This document shows, piece by piece, positions 22,892 to 34,451 of a stretch of 64,000 bases of DNA. Numbering within the stretch: position 1 is the stretch's first letter; every line of letters starts with the position of its first letter. The notes under the pieces were generated by a model. The model was not told the DNA's origin and made no database searches. It saw nothing but the letters and a program-made list of their open reading frames with translations. Position numbers and translations under genes: made by a program. The DNA is from Chamaecrista fasciculata (lineage: Eukaryota > Streptophyta > Magnoliopsida > Fabales > Fabaceae): NCBI GenBank assembly GCA_003254925.1, contig QANZ01019074.1, positions 67,019 to 131,018 of the forward strand, read 5' to 3'.

Positions 22892-23829
22892 TAGATTGTT
22901 CCGGGATTGGGTGGTTTGTACTTGAAGGTCCAGAGCAACAATAAGAAAACATAGAAAACAACGGATAAATATAATCAAAGTAAATAACAATAATGAAATC
23001 AGATGAAAGAACAGTCCTTGGGAAGTTCTCGATAGGGAAGAAGTAAAGCACTTAGAGTGAGCACTGGGTAAGACAAGAGAACTTAGAGCGAAAGTAAATA
23101 GAAACATGTTCGTGACGTTTATGATGAGATGGTGCTTAACCCCCTCCCCGAGGAATGAGGGGGGTATTTATAGAGGTAGTTGGTGACGTTTATGATGAGA
23201 TGGTGCTGAGCGCTCAGCCCATGATGTGGTAATGAAGAACGTGGGAACATGGTTCCGAATATACGGAAAGTGGGCAATGAGAGAAGGTGGAGCGTAAAAT
23301 GTGGGAAAGTGAAGATGAGTTAACTGTCAGCTAGAGGCTGATGAGGGAAGGTGACGTGGGCATCTTGAGAGGTAACTGAGCTCAAAAGAACATCACTTCA
23401 TTTACTAAAGACTAAGTTCTTACCTTACTTACTCAAAGCGATCATGGTCAAGCACGAAGAAGCATTTACTTCAATTCTACCAAGCCACACCTTAAGATTG
23501 TTCTCGGGGAAGGAGGGAGGAGGTGTCTCCCTTCCTTTCACAACATTCCCTACCTTGTCTAGTAAGGACGTTGCAGGTGGCATGTGGCCTATGTCAAGCC
23601 TGCATAAGATGTCTTGCTCTTATACACTTAGACATCTCTTAAACACCTTTAAGGCTTCCTTTTGGTTGTTTGCCCCCTTAGATTCCTTGGAGGCTTTTGT
23701 CTATTGGATGTCTTAGAGGCTATGCCTAGGAAGTTTCGAGTTTTTAAGCCCCTTCTATCCTCAAGCCTTCTTCTTACTATGAAGGTACTTAAATAATTAA
23801 TTATTTTATAATTAAGTAGAAACATAGAT
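22892..23829 (-). mobile_element. Solo LTR (22897-23824, 928 bp), 5-bp TSD TAGAT
   Basis: The element starts TGTTCCGGG and ends GTAGAAACA. Exact 5-bp repeats TAGAT lie at 22892-22896 and 23825-23829. On the minus strand a CTATAAATACC box at about 23166-23176 is followed by leader-like sequence, consistent with an LTR promoter. No internal retrotransposon region is attached. Short frames inside it (e.g. 23444-23716) show no domain and are not called genes. The family cannot be assigned. Confidence 0.7.
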
Positions 23830-24046
23830 AAAATCAAATAGAGGAAAAGAAATGTAATTTGCAGGGAAGTTTATGTTCTGCTGTTTAAAAAAGAAATGCA
23901 GTGAATAGAAACGATGAGAAATTGAAGACAAAAAGAAGTTTCTATTCAGGATGTAATAGATTTTTTTGTTTGGCCTGGATGTAATAGATTTGATTGAAAC
24001 AAAGACAATCCAAGAAATTTTCAGCCCAATGGAGAAGTTTCATTAA
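23830..24046. other. Intergenic DNA
   Basis: AT-rich, no gene. A short direct repeat (GGATGTAATAGATTT) occurs at 23949 and 23977. Confidence 0.4.
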
Positions 24047-24182
24047 TAATGCGACCCAACGAACTTCGGTTTGTATAAACTACACACACTGCGTCTTGAA
24101 ATTATACTGTAGTTCTTAACATAATGCGACCCAACGAACTTCGGCTTGTATAAACTACACTCACTGCGTCTTGAAATTATCT
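24047..24182. repeat. Tandem duplication, about 74-bp period
   Basis: Two copies of a unit beginning ATAATGCGACCCAACGAACT (from about 24047 and 24121) run to GCGTCTTGAAATTAT and differ at only a few bases (e.g. CGGTTTG versus CGGCTTG, ACACACA versus ACACTCA). High identity suggests a recent local duplication. No coding role is seen. Confidence 0.8.
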
Positions 24183-25758
24183 ATGGAGTGCTAATAATTT
24201 TGTTAAAACTATTATAGCAAATGGAGTGCTCAAGTTGTTGACGAGCAGTTTATTTATTTATATTTTTTAAAAAATCTAGTCCTATTAAGAGGTCAAAATT
24301 TGTTATCACTAAATCATTTTGAGATATGTGTATAAATAATACATCATTGGGAATCATAAAGAACTGATTCCTTGTTCCACTAGTGAAATGAACTGAAAAA
24401 CTCAGTTTCAAGTTTCAACTAATCAAAATTGCGTCATAAGCAAAAGCAAGACTTTACTTTATCTCTCTTTGCTCTTTTTCTTTTCAGTGAAGGCCATGAT
24501 TTTGGCTTTGAAGTAATTAGAAACGAAGAAGGTGTCTTTACAACTAAGTCTCAAGTCCCAAAGAAACTAACAAAGTCTTAACAAAAAAGCAAAAGTAACC
24601 ATAACAATAAACATATAATAAAATTATACTAATCAAACACACATGACACATGACACATGACACATGACACACCACACTGATTGATCCCATCTTATATGCT
24701 GTATATATTATCAAGAACTTTATCGAATTTCTGAAGTGAAGATCGGATTCTCAAAATAAGTGCCATAAAAGGAAAGGCAGCTAAACAACAAAATGTGTGA
24801 CTGACCATTTTGGAATTTGAACACAAAAATAAAGCTTCTGTTGCTTCTGTTTCTGCTGCTTCTTCTTCTTAAGATAAGATTTGTGGGAGGGTGACATTAA
24901 ATAATTATATTATTATTCTTCTTTATCCGTTTGTTGTTGGTAAAGTGGTCCTCGTACAGCCCCAAAGAACAAAAGACAACGAAGAATCGTTCCCAATCTT
25001 TTATTTATTTTTCAAGAGTTAGTTATCTTGGTAGATTAAACCATTCATTCACTGCATCACATCATTCTTAAGTGACAATGAGCAACTACAACATTCATAT
25101 GATAACACCTTGAAATCATGTGACAGATACTGATTAAGAAATTTGTGAAAACAAAAGTAAAAGTCTTAAAAGTCCATTTAGATTGTTTGAAGATATGCCT
25201 GATTGAAAGTGAAAAATACCAAATGTCCCCATGTAGATTGATAGACTTAGCTTTACAGTTAGTCCTTAACAAAATGACAAAGCATCAAGTTTATTATTTT
25301 TTAAAGACTGTCTTGTGAGTTGTGACACTTCATAAACTTTGAAGAATAGAGCTAAATAAATATAATAATCAATGATCCAGACTTTAGTATCATGAAAGGA
25401 TGAATTTCAACAACAACATTGTTCACTGTTATAGAACTTTGCCAACAAATAACTTCCAACTCAGGTAAGGTTAAAATTCTAAAAGGAACATCAATGCATG
25501 AGAACAAGCAAATTATTCACACTTCACACAAATTCCTACAGAAACAAACAAATAATGCCCCCTCAAGAATATAATGTAGTACATAAAACAGGGGAAAAAG
25601 AAACCCCCCAAAGGACTGAGAGGAGGCAAAGGAATCATAAACAGCTAGTTTCTCAATGTAGCTGAATGAATGAAGAAACAAAGCTATCATGAAATAATGA
25701 AAGGTCTCAGTTCAATCCTATATATATAGAAGGTGCTAGATGCACCCTGGAAAACAGA
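24183..25758. other. Intergenic DNA and receptor-kinase 3' flank
   Basis: No gene is recognised. An ACACATG-type microsatellite lies at about 24638-24670 and a CTT/CTG-rich stretch at 24837-24870. The part adjoining 25758 is likely to include the 3' UTR of the minus-strand receptor kinase. Confidence 0.45.
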
Positions 25759-28098
25759 CTAAGGTGGGGAATATCCACTATCTTCATCTTTCAAAGAATG
25801 AATTTTGTCTTCCTCCTTTTGTAAACTAGCATGACAAATCTCCTCAATTCTGCTTGCTACCACATCCATTGAAGGTCGCTTGTCGGGATACTGCTCGGTA
25901 CATTCAAGGGCAAGCTGCAAGAGCTTGACCATTTCCTCCTCCACAGTCTGGTATCTGAGAAGCTCCATGTCGAAGACCTCGGTGTTCCATTCCTCCTGAA
26001 CAACAGATTGGACCCATCTCGGGAGATCTACTCCTTCTTCTGTCAACGAGGAATGTGTAGGAGCCTTCCCTGTAAGCAGCTCCAAAAGAATTATGCCAAA
26101 ACTGTAGACATCTGCCTTTTGGGATACTTTTCGAGCATCTGTAACCTCAGGGGCGCGGTAGCCGGAAATGCGGTTGGGGGTGGAGGTTGGATGTGCAAGA
26201 TAAGCAAGGCCAAAGTCAGAAACACGAGCTTCAAAGGATTTGGTGAGAAGTATATTTGAAGACTTGATATTTCCATGAGAGGCAGATGGACCATGTGAGT
26301 GTAGGTAAGCAATTCCATGGGCAGCACCAAGGGCGATGGCAGACCTTGTTTCCCAGTTAAGTGGAGTTCTTCCAGCTCCGTTGTTAGCTGTAAGATGAAG
26401 TTAGCAAGATGTACAACTAAGCAACTTAGTATGGGAACAAAAGCACTGTTCGTTACAGCCAGCATTGCAGTTAAAACTAACGCAAATGCACACAGAATGT
26501 GGGAAAGAATCAGTCTCCTTGATACAGCGCAAGGTTTCAATGGAATTACTAACAAATCCTAGAACATTATATTTTCACCATTACTTCAAAGAATTTCAAT
26601 ATTAAAGTTTGTCACCCTAAATAATACAGCCTAACTCTAGAAGATTGTATGGCGTGGTGGGGCTTAATGAAGATAAAAGTTGGGCCATCACAATAGAGTA
26701 CAAACATGAAACACCAGGAGACATAATGTAACAGTGTAGACAAGAGAAACAGGAGCAATAATGCATTTGATTAGAAAAGAAAGAACAAGAATTATGACAC
26801 AGAAAAAGCAGAACTATATTGTACCAAAAAATGACAATCAAGCAAAAAGACGCATTACCATGTAAGAGAGCAGATAGGCTTCCCATGGGCATGTAATCAT
26901 GGGCAAGAAGCTTTTCTTCCCTGCTAAAATAGTAAGCTCTGAGTGGGACCAAGTTCTCATGAACCATCTTCCCCACTTCATCAATTTTTTCTCTAAATTC
27001 ATTTTCTGGTGCAGTTACATCCTTCAATCTCTTCACAGCTACAACCATCCCCATTTCCAAAGTAGCCTTATATGTGGTTCCAAATGTCCCTTTCCCTAAT
27101 ACTTCTGCTGATGCCCTCAACAAATCCTCTAGATCAAACACTTTGTTCACATTCCCAAAAAACACCAAATGCTTACTCCTAGGATTCTTAGCTTCACCCC
27201 CTCTTGCGGCTGCTGAAACACTTGAGCTTGAGCCAGGATTCTGAGTTTCTCTGGGAATTTCAACCTCAGCTTGCTTCGCTGGTGATGAACCTTTTTCTTC
27301 ACTGTTCTTTCTTCGGCACAACAAGAACAGGAGGAGTAGAATCAACAGAATTCCGACCACACAACCAATTACAATTCCTGCAATCGATCCACCAGATAAC
27401 TTCTTCTTCTTCCTGTTGTTGTTTTCATTACCCGTTCCAGCGCATTCTTGCAAGGGCTTCCCGCAAAGCGAATTCCCCGAAAAAGCACTCGAACCGAAAC
27501 GCGAGAGGCTCGCCGGAATGGAGCCATTGAGATTATTCGACGAGACATTGAGCTGCTGAAGAGAAGGGGGATTCAGGTCATCAATGGAGCCAGTTAGGTG
27601 GTTGTTGTTCAAATAGAGGGTAGCTAACCTCGTGAGGTTATTAAACTTGGTCGAGATCTCACCACTGAAATTATTACTAGCTAAATTCAAACGGACCAAA
27701 TTCTGCATACCGAAAAGGAAATCGGGGATTTCGCCGGTGAAGAAATTCCCCTGTAAATAAAGGTTCCGAAGATTAACGAGGTTGGCGAAGTCGGTAGGAA
27801 TCGGACCTGTGAGAGCGTTCAAGCGAAGAGAAAGAGTGTGAAGCTGCGTGAGATTCCCAATTCCTAATGGAAGATTCCCGGAAAGACCCATTCCGGGAAG
27901 CCGCAACTGAGTGACGCTTTTGTTGTTGTCGCACGTTACGCCAACCCATGAACAAGGACTCGTCGAAGAGAGGTTCCAGAGAAGGGAACGGCCGCCCACG
28001 GCGGCGCGTAGAGCCACCAAGGCGGCTCTGTCAGATGCTAGATCTGCGCCTACGACGGCGAAGAAGAAGACGATAAGTGGTAGAAGCAGAGACTTCAT
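25759..28098 (-). CDS. LRR receptor-like pseudokinase, RKL1/RLK902 type (LRR-III)
   Basis: Two exons, 28098-26859 and 26387-25759, with a GT-AG intron, give 1869 nt (622 aa). Order: signal peptide (1-18), N-terminal LRR cap with CSWVGVTC (49-56), about five LRRs (60-200), a membrane span (239-261) and a kinase domain from about 320. The Gly loop GKGTFG (335-340), Lys in VAVK (353-356) and DFG are present. The catalytic-loop HRD is replaced by HGN (SHGNIKSSNILL), so phosphotransfer is unlikely. This substitution is typical of the group (Arabidopsis RKL1 At1g48480, RLK902). Such proteins sit at the plasma membrane and act as scaffolds or co-receptors; RLK902 is linked to immune signalling. The C-terminal tail ends EDSGYSPP. 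The one-intron structure matches the family. Ligand and partners cannot be inferred here. Confidence 0.93.
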
Positions 28099-28430
28099 TT
28101 TCTTTTTCTTGTTCTCTTTTTTTTTCTCTCTCTCGGGAATTGAAGGTGGTGTGGAAGAAGAAGCCTATGGTAATTTCTAGGCTTCTGAAGAAGAAAGACG
28201 AGGCTAAGGAATCAGTGCCATTTTGGGGGTTTTGGAAGTTCTTGAGCACACTGTGATTTTTCCACTTTCTGTTTGGCTACCAAGAAAAACACAGAGAAAG
28301 AGAGAGAGGGTTTGGGGTTTTCTTTCTTTCTTTCTTTTCCGAATGTGAGAGAGAAAGGTGGGTGTCACGTATTTGAATACGTGAAGGTTAAGACTTTAGA
28401 GAGAGAAAAAAGAATAAAGAATAAAGTTCA
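28099..28430 (-). promoter_or_regulatory. Receptor-kinase 5' leader and promoter region
   Basis: On the minus strand the 60-100 bp before the start codon are rich in GA/AGAGAA, and further GA/TTTC tracts lie at 28286-28340. Such purine/pyrimidine leaders are common in plant receptor-kinase genes. The near-palindrome CACGTATTTGAATACGTG lies at about 28366-28383 and contains CACGT. I see no clear TATA box. Confidence 0.35.
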
Positions 28431-28830
28431 AAGTGCACTTTTGGTCCCATAACTTTTATTCAGGTTTCAATTTGGTTCTATAACTTTTTCTGTTGCATTT
28501 TTTATCCCATATCTTTGTAAAAAGTTGCATATTTAGTTCCGTATCACTTTTGATTCCATATATTTGCAAAAAGTTTCATCTTCAGTCCTATTTGATCCAA
28601 AAATATTAGACCAATTCTGCATATGACCCAAAGATATGAGATCAACTCTACAACTTGACTAAAAGATATAGGACCAATTCTGCAAAATGAATCAAAGATG
28701 TGGGACCAAAAGTGTAACACGGTACCAAATCTGCAACTTGAGCAAAAGATATAGGACCAAAAGTGCAACAAACAAATTTATGGGACCAAATAGAAATCTT
28801 AACAAAAGTTATGGGACCAAAAGTGTAATT
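28431..28830. mobile_element. Inverted-repeat MITE, AAGTGCACTTTTGGTCCC type, upstream of the receptor kinase
   Basis: The left arm AAGTGCACTTTTGGTCCCAT and the right arm ATGGGACCAAAAGTGTAATT are inverted, and further GGTCC/GGACC phrases repeat inward every 20-60 bp. It is related to the element at 42651-43096. It lies about 330 bp upstream of the receptor-kinase start. No exact TSD was found. No coding capacity is seen (frames on the minus strand are made of the repeated motif). Confidence 0.6.
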
Positions 28831-31439
28831 TATTAAAGCATAAATCAATAAACTCTGTAATCTCTCTATTAAGAAGAGAAGTTATAAGGTACATTCACGT
28901 GCAAACGCAGGAAAATGCAACGCGCATGGATGGATCTCATCTCATGTTTTACAGCTATAAATATTTCCATTTTTTTAACATCTTTAGGTTTTTATTATTA
29001 ACACAATGTACCATATTTATAAAAAAAAATCAAGTAAGTAATTAATTTGAGATTTAGGATTTAACTTTTAAGTACTTCAATCACAATAGGTAAGAATTGG
29101 ATGCACAAAAAAAAAGGTAAGAATTGGATATGAATCTTAATATCTTATATTCATATTGGATACATTTTTTTTGTAATAACTTTAATTCTAGTGTAGAACT
29201 CCTAACTCAAATAGTCAAATGCAAAAAAAAAAATGATAATGGGCAGCACCCAATCTTTTTTTACTATATGTATTCATGTTTGTCTAAAATACTTTATTTT
29301 TATCTAACGAGTGTATATTATCATTTTCATCATATTTAATACCTAATATTTATTAAATATCAGATATTTTTTCAAATAAATACCATTGAGAATCCAATAT
29401 CAAAACTTATACTATCATTTAAAACAAAAATAGGCAATATCCTTTGATCCTCAATCGGAATTTTCTTTAAATTCAAGGCTAATTAAATTGCACTAAGACC
29501 CCTTGAATTTTAAGTTTGAGACTAAAAAATACTTTTGAGTTTTAAAATTTGACAAAAATATTCCGTAAATTCTCAATTGTACTCACTTAAAACCTTTGAA
29601 TTTTAAAATTTAACAAATAGACCTCTTAAACTTTCAATTTTACTCGTTTAAGATCCCTAAATAACCTATTTTTAAAAAAAATACAAAAATTTTAAGTGAA
29701 CAAAATAAAAAATTTAGCAGATTTGTCAGTCAAATTTTAAAATTCAAAGGTCTTAAGTAAGCACAGTTAAAAACTCAAGGATCTGTCTGTCAAATTTTAA
29801 AATTCAATATTTTTTTCCCCTAACTTAAAACCCAAAGCCTTAAAATCAAATTTTATACTTAAATATAATCAAGTGGATACCAACTTTATTATTAATTATT
29901 AACCAATAACCCTAAAAACTATATGAGACTTGACATATAGCTCGTGGGTTGTGACCCAAAAAATAAATTATAAAATAGTTGCAACTAATTCACAAAACAC
30001 ATTAAGGAAGCTTCGAAGTGGGGCCCACACCATCCAAATGGACCAATGGGATATAAGATTTGTAGGGTTCTGATTCGGTGGGAACGCGTCCTAGCGTAAG
30101 CTCCGAGCTGGATCCTCATTTAACAAAACCTTATTATATACATGCACATTGTACACCCAAATTTGGGCATTTATTATTATAGGCAAATATAATAAAATAT
30201 ATATGTATAAGATATACAAAGATCTTTTGTTCCAACCATGAGAAAATATATAAGGACAAAATCCAGATGCTTCAGCTTTAAGAGATTACATGTGTAATTA
30301 AATTCGATTTCCTATTGCATTTGGTTACACGTTTTGTTAATTTTAATGTAATGCCATTTTTTTCCTTTTGGTATAACATATTTTTAGAAAAGAAAAATAT
30401 AATAAGTTGTTGGTTTTTCTTTCATTTTAACCGTAAGGCCACTTGTATTTGATATTTCCTTTGCAATATAAGCTTACAATGAGTGTAGTAACAAATTATC
30501 ACACTTCTACAATTTCTTTTGGTTATTAAAAAGGAAAATATAAAAAGTTTAGACATCATTTGATTATTGATAAAAACTTGCGGTAAACATTAAAAAATGA
30601 CAATATTATTACTATTATAGGGAAGTGTGCCTTTTGAGACTATGAAGATCTATTTTGTTTTGGGCCTTTGCAAGGTCTAAAGATACTTGTTATAAGTAAT
30701 TATTTAATTACTGTTCCCTGGGACTTTAAAAGTTAACCATACCCCTTATTATAATTTATATTTGACTGCCTTCATAAATTTACGGGATATTAACTAGTCA
30801 TGGGGGTATTTGATTTTTATATATGAAGTTTCAGCACCTAGGGACATATTTAATGAAAGTGTTACAGTTTTGTTATGCAACCTCTAAGCTTGCTTAATCA
30901 AAGATTAATTGTAGTATATATTATAAAATAAATAAATTAGAGATATTTCGTGATCATAAATAAAACCTTGATGAATTTACTGAAAAGTGGAAACCTTTAT
31001 TATTTTCGGTCTACTTTTGCGTTATTTCACTATTTGCAGTGTAAATACAAGATAAATTATATTAATGTAAAAACCAAATCATTCTTTTTACTATAAATAA
31101 AAGTATTTTTTTATCAATTATAATTCCACATATTATTATTATTGAAATAATAATTTATTTATGATTTATTAACTATGTTAATCGCTTGATATAAATTGGT
31201 CAATATAAAATAACCTTTTGTTTACAAAATAATTAAATTAGATTTTTCCTTGGTACACAAAGTGAGTGATTCTAAAGTAAAAATTCTTAAATCATGCTTT
31301 TAATAAAAGAAGTCAGAATATATTCAAGAGTGTTAGAGTTATTTTGTGGTTTTAAATATACTATACATTTTTTTATCCACCTGGTATAGGAGATTTTGTT
31401 CAAATTCAACGCGCATTGTGTATCAAATTATAGTGGGAG
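28831..31439. repeat. AT-rich intergenic DNA with a degraded inverted repeat at 29490-29840
   Basis: Between about 29490 and 29840, phrases such as CCTTTGAATTTTAAAATTT on the left are mirrored by AAATTTTAAAATTCAAAGG on the right, a foldback of unknown family. The rest is AT-rich with no gene, tRNA or delimited element that I could support. Confidence 0.4.
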
Positions 31440-31625
31440 AGTTTCCTAACATTTTTTTTTTTGAATGAAAATTTAAGTTGGGATAAGATATATATAAGAA
31501 GAATTTACATATCATTCACCAAATAAGACTTTCATATAGATTAAAGGATTCAACCCCTCGCCCTTATGAGATAAGAGCTCAATCTTAACCAATTGTACCA
31601 CTCTTTATTGGCAGTTTCACAACAT
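31440..31625 (-). mobile_element. tRNA-derived SINE (31453-31612)
   Basis: Minus-strand order: an A box-like GTGGTACAATTGGTTAAGA (31601-31583), a B box GGGTTGAATCC (31556-31546), a unique body and an A-run tail (complement of T11 at 31452-31462). Flanking near-duplicate 13-mers AGTTTCCTAACAT (31440-31452) and AGTTTCACAACAT (31613-31625) agree at 11 of 13 bases. The polymerase III promoter boxes, poly(A) tail and long TSD identify a plant SINE of about 160 bp. Confidence 0.75.
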
Positions 31626-32011
31626 GTATAATTTACATTGACAATGTCTCAATTTGAGAATATTGCTTAAGTAATATTAAATTGCGTGCTTATCACTTTT
31701 AATCTATTGTTGTTTTAAAACATTATTTTGATATTTTATGTATTGGCTAATTTTAATTTCCTTTTATACATTTCATCTTAATTAATTTTTTTCTTTTTCT
31801 TTAGAATAACATAATTTAATCAATTATATGAATTCATAGTTAAAGTTACATATATATAACATATATTAACATCTTAGTACGTCTTAATTAGTAAACACAT
31901 AGATATTAATTACTTACAAAAATATAATATCGAAGAATAAAAAAAATTGTACTAAATGTTATGAGTATCAGTTTTTTAAAATTAAAATTTTACATATGTG
32001 AAGCAATAATT
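31626..32011. other. AT-rich intergenic DNA
   Basis: No feature is recognised. It ends at the TSD of the solo LTR. Confidence 0.5.
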
Positions 32012-32792
32012 AGTATTGATAAACTAGAAAATGGTTGCACTTACTTAGTTCACCGGTGTGGGCTGCAAGAGCCAAGAGTTGAGCAAGAACCTACAAGAGC
32101 TTCACAGGGGGGCCCTGCGAAGAGTACTCCGACGCTCAAGTTAGTAAGAGAGTGATAGGAGAGTAAGAGAATTTCAGAGTGTAAGAAGTAGCTAACCTTG
32201 AATTGCTGAGTTGAGCTCTATTTATAGAGCAGGGGGGAGAGGTGGTCAGCGCGCGGGGCGGACCACGTAACCAGACACGATCTCCACCAGCGGAGATGGT
32301 GGAGACCGAGATTTGCGGAGCAAGGCAATCGTGGGTGGTTGCCTGCCGTGTTGCCGGGCGGTCGCCATAATACTGGAGAACGTGGGTGTGAACAAGTCAG
32401 TAGCCCACGATCTCCCGTAGCGTGGATTGCGGAGCGAGGTAGTCGTGGGTGACTGAGTGTTAAGCTGGAGGCGGGCGCCATGCTCCTGGGTGGAGGGGGG
32501 GCGCCCCTAACTGTGCGGAGCGAGGTAGTCGTGGGTGACTAAGTGTTAAGCTGGAGGCGGGCGCCATGCTCCTGGGTGGAGGGGGGCGCCCCTAACTGTG
32601 CGGAGCGAGGTAGTCGTGGGTGACTAAGTGTTAAGCTGGAGGCGGGCGCCATGCTCCTGGGTGGAGGGGGCGCCCCTAACTGTGCGGAGGGCACTTGATA
32701 GGTTCGAGCGTGCTTTGCAGGGTGTGAAGGGGGGAAGAGGCCCGGTGCGAGGGCCGTTTAGGCGTACGCCCAAATAGTGATGTATCAAGTAT
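32012..32792 (-). mobile_element. Solo LTR (32017-32787, 771 bp) with TSD AGTAT and internal tandem repeats
   Basis: The termini are TGATAAACTAG and GATGTATCA (TG...CA, with TGATA/TATCA inverted). They are flanked by exact AGTAT at 32012-32016 and 32788-32792. On the minus strand a CTATAAATAG box lies at about 32217-32226. Downstream of it come leader-like sequence and TTGAGCGTCGGAGTACTC, a phrase typical of plant LTR ends. Upstream of the box (the U3 side) lies a GC-rich tandem array (32429-32682). No internal region is present, so it is a solo LTR. Superfamily is unassigned. Confidence 0.75.
32429..32683. repeat. Three-copy 85-bp GC-rich tandem repeat in an LTR
   Basis: Units starting TGCGGAGCGAGGTAGTCGTG begin at 32429, 32514 and 32599, and a fourth partial start is at 32683. 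Periods are 85, 85 and 84 bp, and copies are almost identical, differing in a G-run length. A diverged related phrase (TTGCGGAGCAAGGCAATCG) occurs at about 32312. The location upstream of the LTR TATA box suggests a promoter-proximal repeat array. Confidence 0.9.
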
Positions 32793-34258
32793 AATAGAAT
32801 AAAAATATAGTCAAAATATAAGATATCTTTGTTAAAATTAAATATGTAATGATAAAACGTATTACGGTTGGGCCAAAAAATAAAGGTCTCATGATTAAAT
32901 TAAATTATTTAATTTACAAATAAAATAAAAAGTTTAACTTAAATCAAATATATAAGATAAAAGTGATTTTTTTCACCCAATATATAAAGTTTTATTTTGA
33001 ATAATTTGAATTCGACTTGCGTCGCGACTTAACTATAGAAAAAAAAATTTTCAATAAAAATAACTACATTCACAAGTTTTTAAACTCAAAATTTTACTTA
33101 AACGATATTAAACTGCTTATCACGTGAGCCATTAAAATAAATTTGACAATAAAGGATAAATGAAAGAATTGCTCATGAATTTATCTTATTTAATACATGC
33201 ATTCCATGACAATTTAACTTTTGTTTGAGAAAAATAAAATAAAACGAAAAAGGGATCATTTTTGTTCATTTACTCCATGCTCCCCTTGACTTTAATTAGT
33301 TATTACATGATCCTTTAAGCTGTTGAGGATATTTTGTCCTTCAAAATCTCTCAATCGGTGGCGAAAAATGCATTCATGACAATGAACTGCCTTCACATTA
33401 GTTAGAAAATGTCAAATTAGCATAACTTATACGTTAAAAGAATAAAAATGAAAATTAAATCCAACCAAAATGGTTTCTCTCTCACAACTTTAAATTTCGT
33501 TCAAAGAAGTGTATAGTGTATACATCTAGTATCAAAACAATCTTAAATGAATTTATCTCTAGGATAGTCAGAACATTGTAACTTGTGACGTATATGGAAT
33601 GAGTGAGGTGACACAATTATAATTATTGATAATTTGATATGATCCAATAATATTTGATAATAAATAAATAACCTATTAAAGAGGTAAATTTCATATTTTT
33701 TTAGAAATTAAAGTTTAACCCTTCAATCTCTGTAAAATTATAATATTGTCTAAAATATAAAATAACTTTTTATTTTAGAAAATTATAATTAAGAAATAAC
33801 TAATTATTTTTAAGTAATAATTTATTCATAAAAGTATTTTTTAAATAAATAAAAAACTTCGAGTTTTTGCAAGGTTTGGAGGAGCTAAAATTTAATTATC
33901 TCATTTCTCGACATTGTTTCTCGTAGAGGTGTTCAAAGATTGAGTTTAGGGCGGATTGATTCAGACTCACTATTTTATTTTGCGGGTTGAGATGAATTGG
34001 GCTAAATAAAATAACTGAGTTACACATATCAAAAAGTAACAGGTTAGTTTGGGATGAGTTGACGGTTAACCCTATTATTATTTTTATTTTTTTTTTGAAA
34101 ATTATAATGGTACAATTAAATGGAACGATTTATTATTTCTCTTTCTAATATTATCTTTTATAATCATCAGATAAAATCATAATTTTAATAATGTTAGAAT
34201 AATATATTTTTCTTTTAAATTATTAAAGCAATTATCTATATCTATATCTATATCTATA
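32793..34258. other. AT-rich intergenic DNA
   Basis: No gene is recognised. A stretch at 33912-34080 (GAGGTGTTCAAAGATTGAG and following) resembles one end of a MITE lacking its partner. A TATATC microsatellite (34234-34262) leads into the Helitron 5' end. Confidence 0.4.
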
Positions 34259-34451
34259 TCTATACTATATTATATGTGGGAGAAGCCTTCTCGTCGTCCT
34301 CCCACTTATACTAAGATAAAAATATTACATGTAATTAAAATAAGAGGAAATTTACTATTTGGTCCCTCCTTTCTTACTAAATCAACGATTTGATTCCTTA
34401 TTTATTTTACATACATATTTGCGTGCATGTTAGGACACGCAAAGCCCCTAG
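34259..34451 (+). mobile_element. Mini-Helitron (193 bp)
   Basis: The 5' end is TCTATACTATATTATATG, preceded by A. The 3' end has an 8-bp-stem hairpin (TTTGCGTG at 34418-34425 with CACGCAAA at 34436-34443) followed by GCCCCTAG, then T. This is an A/T insertion with no TSD and no terminal inverted repeats, as expected of Helitrons. The hairpin and CTAG end match the copies at 6930 and 48118. It is non-autonomous. Confidence 0.7.

Noticed and set aside
23444-23716. 90-codon plus-strand frame
   Set aside because: It lies inside the solo LTR at 22897-23824 and has no recognised domain.
31546-31601. A tRNA gene
   Set aside because: A and B boxes are present but no cloverleaf forms, and there are a poly(A) tail and TSD, so it is a SINE.
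32429-32683. CRISPR-like direct repeats
   Set aside because: Contiguous 85-bp tandem units without spacers, in a plant nuclear LTR.
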